Positions 8,596 through 16,038 of a stretch of DNA of 64,000 nt are shown piece after piece (the first letter of the stretch is position 1; each line of letters opens with the position of its first letter). The stretch is from positions 29,012 through 93,011 of the forward strand of contig NZ_JAMBOS010000014.1 of assembly GCF_023715705.1 (NCBI RefSeq), read 5' to 3'. Made by a program: the position numbers and the translations under genes. Below the pieces are notes generated by a model. It was not told where the DNA came from, ran no database searches, and saw nothing but the letters and a program-made list of their open reading frames with translations. The stretch comes from Halalkalibacter oceani (GTDB lineage: Bacteria > Bacillota > Bacilli > Bacillales > Bacillaceae_D).

Positions 8596-9786
8596 CGCAT
8601 GTTTTGTTAGCAGAAAAAAGGAGGCAGCTCCGATTAGTGAGGTTGAAAAAAGAATCGCCCCCATCGGCACGGCTGTTGTCTCGTTTATCCCGACCAATGG
8701 AGAGACGATCGCCCCGACAACCAAGGGCAGCATCCCAAGCAGGGCGCTCGCGCTGCCGGCACGATGCCCCTGGTGCTCCATTGCCAGCGTGAATGAACTT
8801 GTCAGCACCATCCCCATCGACGTCATATAAACAAATATCGGTATGACGATCATGGCAAGTGGACCCCGGACGATCGTCATGATGATGAGAACAGTGGTGG
8901 AGACGAGGGCAATCAGCACGGCCGCCCGAAGTAGACGCCTTTCCTCAATAATGCCGCCAAAACGGCCAATAATGAAGCTTCCCATAATTAAAGCCAAGCC
9001 ATTAATCCCAAATAAAATACTAAAGACCTGCGGCGAAACCCCGTAGATTCCCTGATAGACAAACGGGGTACCAGAGACGTATGCGAAGCTGCCTCCGTGA
9101 ACGAAGCCGACGGTTAAGGCATAGCCAATGAAAGAGCGGTCTTTTAACAGGCTGCCAAGCGTTTGGAGGGAATGGCCTAAAGAGCTCGGGGTTCGTTTTT
9201 CAACCGCTAAGGTTTCAGGCAGTTTTAATGAGATGGTAATCGTAATAAAAAGTCCTAACAAGCCCAAAAAGATGAAAATCGTATGCCAACTTGCAAAGGG
9301 AAACAGGAGAATAATACCGCCGGCTATGGGCGCGGCCAGGGGAGCGACGGCATTAATCACCATGAGTAAAGCAAAGAATTTTGTCAGCTCTCTTCCGGTG
9401 AAAACGTCGCGGACAACAGCGCGGGAAAGAACAATTCCCGCCGAAGCAGTCAGCCCCTGCAAAAAGCGGGCGATTACTAAAGTGAGAATGTTTGGAGCGA
9501 CGGCACAAAGAAAAGAAGAGACGGCAAACAAAAAAATTGAAAGAATGAGCGGCTTTCTCCGGCCCTGGCTGTCGCTGATCGGCCCGACGATGACTTGCCC
9601 GAGCGCCAGTCCGATCAGGCAGGCTGTTAAGCTAAGCTGTACAAGGGAGGCACTTGCTCCTAAGTCAGCAGAGATTTCCGGAAAGGCTGGCAAATACATA
9701 TCGATATTTAGCGGACCAAGTATCCCGAGCATGCTGAGCAGGAGGACTAACGTGATTCGTTCTTTTCCAGTCGGATTATGAAGCAA
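8572..9786 (-). CDS. Bcr/CflA-family drug-efflux transporter (MFS)
   Basis: This is a 12-helix major-facilitator drug:H+ antiporter. Near the N-terminus it has LGPLNIDMYLPAFPEI, then LVQLSLTACLIGLALGQVIV and GPISDSQGRRKPLI, the last containing the MFS loop 2-3 motif, followed by the antiporter segment RFLQGLTASAGIVLSRAVVR. I place the start at TTG 9786 (404 residues, the family's usual size) with GAAGGGTG upstream. The frame is open to 9873, but a TATAAT box at 9873-9878 sits directly before that point, so the upstream start would lie at or ahead of the transcription start. Substrates of this family include bicyclomycin, sulfonamides and chloramphenicol; which apply here is unknown. Confidence 0.88.
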   Translation of the reverse strand: MLHNPTGKERITLVLLLSMLGILGPLNIDMYLPAFPEISADLGASASLVQLSLTACLIGLALGQVIVGPISDSQGRRKPLILSIFLFAVSSFLCAVAPNILTLVIARFLQGLTASAGIVLSRAVVRDVFTGRELTKFFALLMVINAVAPLAAPIAGGIILLFPFASWHTIFIFLGLLGLFITITISLKLPETLAVEKRTPSSLGHSLQTLGSLLKDRSFIGYALTVGFVHGGSFAYVSGTPFVYQGIYGVSPQVFSILFGINGLALIMGSFIIGRFGGIIEERRLLRAAVLIALVSTTVLIIMTIVRGPLAMIVIPIFVYMTSMGMVLTSSFTLAMEHQGHRAGSASALLGMLPLVVGAIVSPLVGINETTAVPMGAILFSTSLIGAASFFLLTKHAKADVPQA

Positions 9787-9872
9787 AAGATACACACCCT
9801 TCTTATACAAACGAGGCGGAACGCTCTTTTTTATGATTGTTTTTTTGAAAAAGATGAAAAATAAGCGAACCA

Positions 9873-9878
9873 ATTATA
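9873..9878 (-). promoter_or_regulatory. -10 box of the efflux gene
   Basis: The minus strand reads TATAAT, a perfect SigA -10, about 87 bases before the chosen start. The -35 is weak. Confidence 0.5.
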
Positions 9879-9954
9879 CCACAAATGAATTCGATATTGC
9901 CGTTTCAGAATGTTTAGACGTATACTGGAAAAAATCGAACCGTAAGGAAGGTAG

Positions 9955-10803
9955 ATGACTATTAACGTTATTGGAAGGCTATTATTCCCTAATCCTTACT
10001 TAAATGAAAAAAAGCTCAGACGAGAACTATCAGGCAAAACCGTTCTTATTACCGGGGCGAGCTCAGGTATTGGAGAGCAAACAGCCTATCTGTTGGCGGA
10101 TATGTGCGCTCATTTGATTTTAGTTGCGAGAAGAAAGGAAAAGCTGATCTCGATGCAAGACGCCTTGAAGCAGCGGGCAACGAAGATAAGTGTGTATGCC
10201 GCCGATCTCCGCAATGAGGAGGAAATGAACGGCTTGCTTCACTATCTGCACCAGCTTCCAAACGGGCTGGATATCGTAGTTAGCAATGCAGGGAAGTCGA
10301 TCAGGCGTCCGATAAAGGCTTCATTGGAACGCTATCATGACTTTACTCGGACGATGGCGATAAATTATTTTGCTCCTGTTCAATTGCTGTTGTCAGTTAT
10401 TCCATTGCTGGAAAAAAATCAAGGTCATATTATTCATATTTCGACAATCAACGTTTTATTTATTCCGGTCCCTAACTGGGCGGCTTATCAAGCGTCGAAG
10501 ATTGCCTTTGACACATGGTTCCGCTCTGCGGAGCCTGAGCTGAACGCAATGGGGATCCATACGACTTCCTTTTATTTACCGTTGGTCCGAACGCCAATGA
10601 TCCTCCCGACTCCCCAGTATAAAAAGCTGCCGGCGATGTCAGCGGAACATGTCGCCAAATTAATTGCCCGTGCGGTCTACACAAAACAAAAGCGATACAG
10701 ACCATGGTGGATGGCTGCCGGCGCACCGCTTGCTGTGCTCTTCCGGCCGCTGCTCGAGTCGTTTTTTCATGCACGGTTCGCGAAAAGGAGGGGGACGAGT
10801 TGA
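9955..10803 (+). CDS. Short-chain dehydrogenase/reductase
   Basis: This 282-residue classical SDR oxidoreductase has a cofactor loop TGASSGIG at residues 33-40, an NNAG-like VSNAGKSIRRP, and catalytic Tyr and Lys in YQASK. An Arg in VARRKEKL after beta-2 favours NADP(H). The C-terminal quarter (RYRPWWMAAGAPLAVLFRPL) is hydrophobic, like membrane-associated SDRs that act on lipids or acyl chains. Its stop overlaps the start of the acyl-CoA synthetase gene (TTGA), so the two are translationally coupled and probably act on the same acyl substrate, which I cannot name. Confidence 0.88.
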   Translation: MTINVIGRLLFPNPYLNEKKLRRELSGKTVLITGASSGIGEQTAYLLADMCAHLILVARRKEKLISMQDALKQRATKISVYAADLRNEEEMNGLLHYLHQLPNGLDIVVSNAGKSIRRPIKASLERYHDFTRTMAINYFAPVQLLLSVIPLLEKNQGHIIHISTINVLFIPVPNWAAYQASKIAFDTWFRSAEPELNAMGIHTTSFYLPLVRTPMILPTPQYKKLPAMSAEHVAKLIARAVYTKQKRYRPWWMAAGAPLAVLFRPLLESFFHARFAKRRGTS

Positions 10804-12323
10804 GGTTTTGGACGTTCCTTCGGGCTCTAGTCATGATGAGGCTGTTTTCCCCGTCCGGGTTAAGAAGATTGCTGCTCGCACTGCGCAGGGACGGAGTTAA
10901 TATACTTGCGCTCCTGCGGGTAAATGCTGAAATAAATGGAGACAAGACCGCTGTTTGCGACGACAGGGAGGAAATCAGCTACAGGCAATTGGCGAAAGAA
11001 GTCGAGCAGCTTACCGTTATTTGGCAGGAACATTATCGGCTTGGTCCCAATCAGCGGGTAGGTGTCATATGCCAAAGCCATGCTTCCCTTGTAAGGGCGG
11101 TCTTTTCACTTACCTCAGCGGGAGCCGATGTCTATTTACTCAATCCAGAGATGCAGGCAAATCAGCTAAACGAGCTGGTGGAGCGGAAAGGCTTCGATCT
11201 GTTCATCGCTGATCGGAGCTGGAGCATCATCTCTTCCAGCGATAAGGTCGTGCTAGGCTACGAGCATTCTCATCTCCCTTCAATCGAGCAGCTTTTGAAA
11301 ACGAAACCGGAAAAGAGACGAAGGCGAGCAAAGTCGAGGATGGGGAAAGTGGTGCTGTTAACGGGGGGAACAACAGGAACACCGAAGGAAGCCGGACATC
11401 AGCCTTCCCTGTTCAATTATGTACAGCCTTTTTTAACGCTCCTGATGAAGGTTAAGCTCCATCAGTATGAGCGGACATACATTGCTACTCCGCTTTATCA
11501 TGGATATGGAGTCGCTGTATTGTTTATGGGAATCGTACTTGGAAAGACGATATTCATGCGAGAGAAGTTCCAAACGAGGTCGGCCTGCGAGCTGGTTCGG
11601 CAGCAGCAAGTCGAGGTGATAACGGTCGTGCCGTTAATGCTGCAAAAGATGCTGGCGGAAGACGGGGCATCTTTGCAATCCCTGAGCTGTATCGTTTCAG
11701 GAGGGGCAAGGCTCCACGCAGAACTGGCAAAAGAAGTTTTGCAAAAGTTAGGCCCTGTTTTGTACAATCTGTACGGAACATCGGAGGCTGGCCTAATTAC
11801 AGTCGCCACGCCAGATGATTTACGGTATGATCCGCAAACAATCGGCAAGCCGGTAGGCGGGCGCTTCAAAGTCGTCAATTCTGCCGGCATGCCCGTCAAC
11901 GAAGGCGAGACGGGGCAGTTTTGTGTGAAGCAGAGCTGGTCACAGAAGAAAGGAAACAAGCAGTGGATCGAAACAGGTGACATTGGCTATCGGGACGCAA
12001 AGGGGTTTTATTTTTTGTGTGGACGTACAGATGATTTGATCATTTCGGGCGGAATGAATGTATATCCAATTGAACTGGAGCAGGTTCTTATGCAGCATCC
12101 GCTCGTGAAAGACGTTGCTGTCATAGGGATAGACGACCCGCTGTTCGGACAACGATTGAAAGCTTTTATACAGCTGGAAAGGAAGAAAAGCCTCGACCAA
12201 GAGAAGCTAACGCTCTGGCTCCGGTCCAAAGTGGCTAAGTACCAAATGCCAAAGGAAGTGGAATTCGTCGATCAGCTTCCTTATACGGCGGTCGGAAAGC
12301 TCGACAAAAAAATATTGAAATAA
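10800..12323 (+). CDS. AMP-forming acyl-CoA synthetase
   Basis: This ANL-superfamily ligase activates a carboxylic acid as acyl-AMP and then acyl-CoA. Motifs in order are VVLLTGGTTGTPKEAG (P-loop), PLYHGYG, LYGTSEAG, ETGDIGYRD, GRTDDLIISGGMNVYPIELE and the catalytic C-terminal lysine in YTAVGKLDKKILK. I set the start at TTG 10800 (507 residues): AAAAGGAGGGGG lies just upstream and the codon overlaps the SDR stop. The frame is open further back to 10704, but that part merely overlaps the SDR gene. The N-terminal domain is shorter than in acetyl-CoA synthetases, suggesting a medium- or long-chain or aryl acid. Confidence 0.9.
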   Translation: MRFWTFLRALVMMRLFSPSGLRRLLLALRRDGVNILALLRVNAEINGDKTAVCDDREEISYRQLAKEVEQLTVIWQEHYRLGPNQRVGVICQSHASLVRAVFSLTSAGADVYLLNPEMQANQLNELVERKGFDLFIADRSWSIISSSDKVVLGYEHSHLPSIEQLLKTKPEKRRRRAKSRMGKVVLLTGGTTGTPKEAGHQPSLFNYVQPFLTLLMKVKLHQYERTYIATPLYHGYGVAVLFMGIVLGKTIFMREKFQTRSACELVRQQQVEVITVVPLMLQKMLAEDGASLQSLSCIVSGGARLHAELAKEVLQKLGPVLYNLYGTSEAGLITVATPDDLRYDPQTIGKPVGGRFKVVNSAGMPVNEGETGQFCVKQSWSQKKGNKQWIETGDIGYRDAKGFYFLCGRTDDLIISGGMNVYPIELEQVLMQHPLVKDVAVIGIDDPLFGQRLKAFIQLERKKSLDQEKLTLWLRSKVAKYQMPKEVEFVDQLPYTAVGKLDKKILK

Positions 12324-12506
12324 GAATATTGACAATTTTTATGAAAATTGATAAATTATGAATAAGATTAATGCTTACCTTTGCGTACAGTCCATATGCA
12401 AATCGTGAGTATGGTCTCAATCAGCTATTTGAAACGAAAACCAACAAAATAATGACTGAATGATTTACAGTGACCCTATTACCCGTAGGGCAATGATGTA
12501 AATGAT

Positions 12507-12551
12507 AGCCAGTGTATTATGTTCTGATTACATAATGCCTGGCTTTTTTTG
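12507..12551 (+). terminator. Terminator or attenuator before the glutarate hydroxylase gene
   Basis: AGCCAG-TATTATG and CATAATG-CTGGCT pair, followed by seven T. It lies 184 bases after the acyl-CoA synthetase stop and 49 bases before the next start. A fair promoter-like pair (TTGACA at 12329, TAAATT at 12352, spacer 17) stands upstream, so it could be an attenuator in the leader of the next gene. Confidence 0.65.
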
Positions 12552-12599
12552 TTGAATTCGTTAAATGGCGACTTTAACAGGAGAAAGGGGAAGAAGTAG

Positions 12600-13532
12600 A
12601 TGAGTATGATGAAGCAGCAAGAAAAGTTGGTTACTGGCAAAGGATATGAGGTACGGGTTCACCCGCAAAGCAAGCGGATGTTCCATATCGAGATGAAGCC
12701 GGGCGTTGTTGGACGTTTTTTGGAGGAAGCAAGGAGAAATGATTTGTCGGTGCAAAGACTGGAGTACACCCCGTATGAACGGCATATGGTAGCCAGTTAC
12801 CTTTTGCAGGAGGCCGGTACTGATCTCCAAGGCGTGGTCAGGCGCATTCTTCATGATCGACAGACAGGAGGGTTCACCATCGGTGTACAAGGAGAAAGTG
12901 CTGATTTAGATGAGTTTGTGATCTTTTCCACGGCTCTGGCTCATCTTGCCGGCTTGCCAAACCACGACGCGATGTCACAAAAATTCTATGCCCGCTTCTC
13001 TGTCAAAGATACAGATGAAAGTGACTCCTATTTAAGACAGGCGTACCGTTTATTTACCTTGCATACAGATGGGACCTTTGTCGATGAGCCGACGGATTGG
13101 CTGTTAATGATGAAGATGCAGGAGGAGCACGCGCGTGGCGGGGAATCAAGGCTGCTTCATCTTGACGACTGGAAAGAGCTTGAGCATTTTACGAGCCATC
13201 CATTGGCCTCTCATGAATTCACCTATAAAGCGCCGCCAAGTAAAAATGTCAGTCAGGAGATTAAAAGAACGACATTCTTTCAGCGGCAAAATAAGCCATG
13301 TATTTGCTTTATTGATCAATTTGTTCACTCTGAAACAATTGAGCAGGCCCGGTATTTAAAAGATTTGTCCGATTCAATGGAAAAGGACCCAAATGTCATC
13401 GAATTAACGTTGCCAGTTGGCGATTTGGTGATGCTGAACAATCTGTTTTGGTTACACGGCCGCGCACCGTTCGAAAAAGATCCGCTCCTGCACCGAGAAC
13501 TGCTCCGTCAAAGAGGCCGCTTCGCCCAATAA
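12600..13532 (+). CDS. glaH: Glutarate 2-hydroxylase (GlaH/CsiD family)
   Basis: This 310-residue Fe(II)/2-oxoglutarate dioxygenase hydroxylates glutarate to L-2-hydroxyglutarate in lysine/5-aminovalerate breakdown. The metal-binding HxD lies in LFTLHTDGTFVDE, the distal His in NNLFWLHGRAPFE and the 2-oxoglutarate-binding Arg in LLRQRGRF. The stretches EEHARGGESRLLHLDDW and PCICFIDQFV are close to enteric CsiD. GGAGAAAGGGG precedes the ATG. In enterobacteria the gene leads an operon with the L-2-hydroxyglutarate oxidase and GABA genes; none of those is next to it here. Confidence 0.9.
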   Translation: MSMMKQQEKLVTGKGYEVRVHPQSKRMFHIEMKPGVVGRFLEEARRNDLSVQRLEYTPYERHMVASYLLQEAGTDLQGVVRRILHDRQTGGFTIGVQGESADLDEFVIFSTALAHLAGLPNHDAMSQKFYARFSVKDTDESDSYLRQAYRLFTLHTDGTFVDEPTDWLLMMKMQEEHARGGESRLLHLDDWKELEHFTSHPLASHEFTYKAPPSKNVSQEIKRTTFFQRQNKPCICFIDQFVHSETIEQARYLKDLSDSMEKDPNVIELTLPVGDLVMLNNLFWLHGRAPFEKDPLLHRELLRQRGRFAQ

Positions 13533-13538
13533 AAAAAC

Positions 13539-13581
13539 AAAAAAGCCGTCCGGAGTCTTTACGACTTTGGACAGCTTTTTT
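13539..13581. terminator. Terminator shared by glaH and agrD
   Basis: AAAAAAGCCGTCC and GGACAGCTTTTTT surround a GAGTC/GACTT inner stem. A-run and T-run on the two sides let it act in both directions, as the flanking genes converge. Confidence 0.85.
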
Positions 13582-13589
13582 GGCTTACA

Positions 13590-13715
13590 TTACTTTTGCT
13601 TTTTCAAGCTTTCTGGAATCTTCGGAGCGTGAGAAAAAGGACTTGATGCTTGCACAAATGCAGAAGAACAAACAGTTGTTGCTTTAGAGATGTACTTAGC
13701 TAGTTCTTTTTTCAA
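13590..13715 (-). CDS. agrD: AgrD-like autoinducer peptide precursor
   Basis: This small gene encodes 41 residues. It has a perfect AAAGGAGGTGAT ribosome site and a TTG start, and overlaps the end of agrB by 20 bases, as agrD genes usually do. The protein has a short amphipathic start (KKELAKYISKATT), a central region VCSSAFVQASSPFS, and the charged AgrD-type tail HAPKIPESLKKQK. The tail matches the family pattern xxPxxPxxL. Aligning that tail with clostridial AgrD (ring residues, then HQPEEPKSL) puts Ser24, not Cys, at the ring-forming position (ring SSPFS). The only Cys is residue 16. A serine lactone or an unusual ring at Cys16 are the two options. Confidence 0.75.
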   Translation of the reverse strand: MKKELAKYISKATTVCSSAFVQASSPFSHAPKIPESLKKQK

Positions 13716-14289
13716 GATAATCACCTCCTTTATTAGTAAACGTATTTAATTTATGAGTCGCTGAAATCCCAAAAGGGGTCAGCAGTAAAGCCTGAAGTAA
13801 GGCCCCGGTTACAAAGCCAGGGGTTTGCAGCGTAAAGAAAAGAACAGGTGATAACGCAATACATGCTAACGCTGCTTTTTTCTTTTTAGCTTCCCACTCC
13901 GCAGAATGCTTCATCTGGTGAGGCTCATAATAAGGTGCAAAACGGATGATCAGCAGAAGCGCAGCTGCCGTGTAAAGCAGGATTAATGTATTTGTTACAG
14001 GTAGCCATAGAAAGAGAACAACAAGACAAAGGCTATTGATCGAGCAAGCTAGCGAACGATCTAAGTGAGCACCGCCAGTTAAAATTCTAATTACCATAAA
14101 TGATAGAGCAACTTGAAAGGCAAGCCATGGCCTTCCAAATAAATAGCCAGCAAGTAAAATCAGCGAAAAGGTAATAAATAAATTAATTAAAATTGTAAAA
14201 CCGAATACAAGAACATCATGGGGGGCGGTTTCTTCAGGGTTCATGTTTTTAATTTTAGATGCTGCGAGAGTTGCCCAATGCTCAATCAT
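13696..14289 (-). CDS. agrB: AgrB-family peptide-processing membrane protease
   Basis: This 197-residue integral membrane cysteine endopeptidase cuts the C-terminal tail off AgrD and cyclises the peptide. The catalytic motif RILTGGAHLDRSLAC places His75 and Cys82 nearly as in staphylococcal AgrB, within a protein of five or six hydrophobic helices. The start is ATG 14289, with AAGGAGGAG five bases upstream; the frame continues back to 14340, but that would overlap the sensor gene. The agrD ribosome site is embedded in its last codons. Confidence 0.92.
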   Translation of the reverse strand: MIEHWATLAASKIKNMNPEETAPHDVLVFGFTILINLFITFSLILLAGYLFGRPWLAFQVALSFMVIRILTGGAHLDRSLACSINSLCLVVLFLWLPVTNTLILLYTAAALLLIIRFAPYYEPHQMKHSAEWEAKKKKAALACIALSPVLFFTLQTPGFVTGALLQALLLTPFGISATHKLNTFTNKGGDYLEKRTS

Positions 14290-14305
14290 TTGCTCCTCCT
14301 TAGTT

Positions 14306-15571
14306 TTACATAAGCTTTTCACAACTAATAGATAGCACAAGCGGATTAAATGTAGACTCTATTACAGCTTTGTTCTTTTTAAATCCTATGATAGCATCAT
14401 AAATTTTGCTATGGGTATTGCTTTTATCAAAGTCTATGTTGCTAGCAATCTCGTAAATAACATGATTTTTTGTAGAAGAGAGTTTAAAGTGAATTTGTTT
14501 GTCTTGATAGTGAGTTGTTTCATAAAGTGCGAAAAGTAGGTCATCGATTATATTACTTAAAAACTGAATGTGAGGTAGTGTAATGGGAACATGATCTGTT
14601 AAATCAATGGTTGTTGATATTGAAACACCTAATAAATTAGCTAGCTTACGCTTATTGATTAAAAAGACGTAAAGCAGTTCATCTTTTTTGCGAATAGTAG
14701 TCTCTATTTCAAGATTTTGATGTTTTTTGCTTTTAGGAAGAATATGTTTATTAAAATATTCTTTGCTTAACTCATAAGAGTTATTTTCAAATAATTTTTG
14801 CATCACTTTATACGAACTTCGTAAATCCTTTTGAATATTTTCAATATAGACAGATACTTGTTCTTCTTGATCAAAGTAAAATTTTTTGGCTTCAATGAGT
14901 CTCTTCTTTTGAAATTGATTATGCAAAATTAAATAAACTGCAAATATCATAAATAACACAATAATACTAAGTAGGATAAAAGCATATCTAAATCTTAGTT
15001 CATTAGCGACCATTACAAATGAAGCTAAACAAATAAAGAAATATGTTAAAAAGGAGTTTAAATAAATAATAATTTTTCCTTTTTTGTTCAATTCGTTTAA
15101 TTTAAGATGGACGAAAAGCTCGGTTAAATGATATTTAAAAAAATATATTAGTAAAGATAGGGCAATGACAATAAAAAATGAAGTAAATTGCAGAGCATAA
15201 ATCTTATTAGAAATTAAAACTTCAGAATAAACGATAGAATTAGATAAAAGTAATAAATCCAATTCTATTACAACGATGTGAACAAATGTATAAAATCCAT
15301 AGCCCATACCGGTTAATAGTAAGGTCTCCAGACTCGACATTTTAAACAGAGGTTTAGCTATTAGAAAGATAAGGATCATCTGCAAAGCAATGACGATGGT
15401 GAGGTGTAAATTAGTATAATGTAACAATAATGAGATGATGCTCATTATGATAGAGAGAATGATGATTTTTTTTACGTATTGTCGATACCGGTAGCCGATA
15501 AAGACAAATGGAAATGTTAATAGAGCAAACCACTCAAGTGCTGAAATACAGAGCGTTAATAGAGGGTGCAT
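14306..15571 (-). CDS. AgrC-like membrane sensor, apparently a pseudokinase
   Basis: This 421-residue protein has six or seven N-terminal transmembrane helices (residues 1-220) and a C-terminal cytosolic part organised like AgrC. The dimerisation helix reads YIENIQKDLRSSYKVMQKL (about 242-260), where working AgrC proteins have a segment like RxxRHDYxN; no phospho-acceptor His is present. The ATPase region keeps LSNIIDDLLFALYET but lacks the N-box Asn and shows no glycine-rich G boxes. It may bind the peptide without phosphotransfer. It lies 16 bases upstream of agrB in one transcript. No AgrA-type response regulator is adjacent. The gene is much richer in AT than its neighbours, suggesting acquisition or relaxed constraint. 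Confidence 0.75.
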   Translation of the reverse strand: MHPLLTLCISALEWFALLTFPFVFIGYRYRQYVKKIIILSIIMSIISLLLHYTNLHLTIVIALQMILIFLIAKPLFKMSSLETLLLTGMGYGFYTFVHIVVIELDLLLLSNSIVYSEVLISNKIYALQFTSFFIVIALSLLIYFFKYHLTELFVHLKLNELNKKGKIIIYLNSFLTYFFICLASFVMVANELRFRYAFILLSIIVLFMIFAVYLILHNQFQKKRLIEAKKFYFDQEEQVSVYIENIQKDLRSSYKVMQKLFENNSYELSKEYFNKHILPKSKKHQNLEIETTIRKKDELLYVFLINKRKLANLLGVSISTTIDLTDHVPITLPHIQFLSNIIDDLLFALYETTHYQDKQIHFKLSSTKNHVIYEIASNIDFDKSNTHSKIYDAIIGFKKNKAVIESTFNPLVLSISCEKLM

Positions 15572-15980
15572 CTTTCATTTCTCCTTTAAGCTGAGTACTA
15601 AGGGAGTGTTGTGAAATCGAATAGAAGCACACGACAACCTAGTAGAAATAATATGGTTTAGTTATAACCAAAAAACCGATAAACTTCAACAGTAAATGAG
15701 GTTATTGTTTATTTTTCAGAATATTTACAATAACCATTTTCTATATTTTATAACAAAATTCGGGCTTTGCAAGATAAATACTGAAAATTAATGATTTTTT
15801 GACAAAGGTTCTAATCTTTTTTTGTTTTTCGACATAACTCTCCTTTTTGAATGATACGAGACTGATAACTCTGTGTATCATTCATTCAGTACAATTTCAG
15901 GAAATTACTAGGAAGAAATGAATGAAAATTCGGGATTTTGCATGATTAATATTTTTGTTAGCGAAATTTTATGGTATAGT
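15572..15980. promoter_or_regulatory. AT-rich divergent promoter region between the agr-like operon and the SLH peptidase
   Basis: No gene is seen. On the minus strand TTGCAA (15767-15772), spacer 16 and TAAAAT (15745-15750) form a plausible agr promoter. GAATGATAC (15849-15857) and GTATCATTC (15875-15883) form a perfect 9-bp inverted repeat with centres about 26 bases apart, an operator candidate. On the plus strand an extended -10, TGGTATAGT (15972-15980), serves the peptidase gene. Confidence 0.5.
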
Positions 15981-16018
15981 TTTCTCTATCATTTTATTTT
16001 CATAAAATGATAGAGAAA
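15981..16018 (+). promoter_or_regulatory. Perfect leader hairpin before the SLH peptidase ribosome site
   Basis: TTTCTCTATCATTTTAT and ATAAAATGATAGAGAAA form a perfect 17-bp stem with a TTTC loop. It sits between the -10 box and the GAGGAGGAG ribosome site, so the mRNA should start in or next to the left arm. A 5'-terminal stem-loop of this kind stabilises aprE mRNA in Bacillus subtilis. Confidence 0.6.
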
Positions 16019-16038
16019 CGAAGAGGAGGAGATGACAG

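Noticed and set aside
9128..9781. 217-codon plus-strand frame
   Set aside because: It is antisense to the Bcr/CflA efflux gene, which has full family motifs; the plus-strand protein is Arg/Lys/Ser-rich as expected for a shadow frame.
10472..10945. 157-codon minus-strand frame over the SDR/acyl-CoA synthetase junction
   Set aside because: Overlaps two well-supported genes and shows no motif.
15572..16038. Missing agrA between the sensor and the SLH peptidase
   Set aside because: No response-regulator-like frame exists here on either strand; the region is AT-rich promoter DNA.
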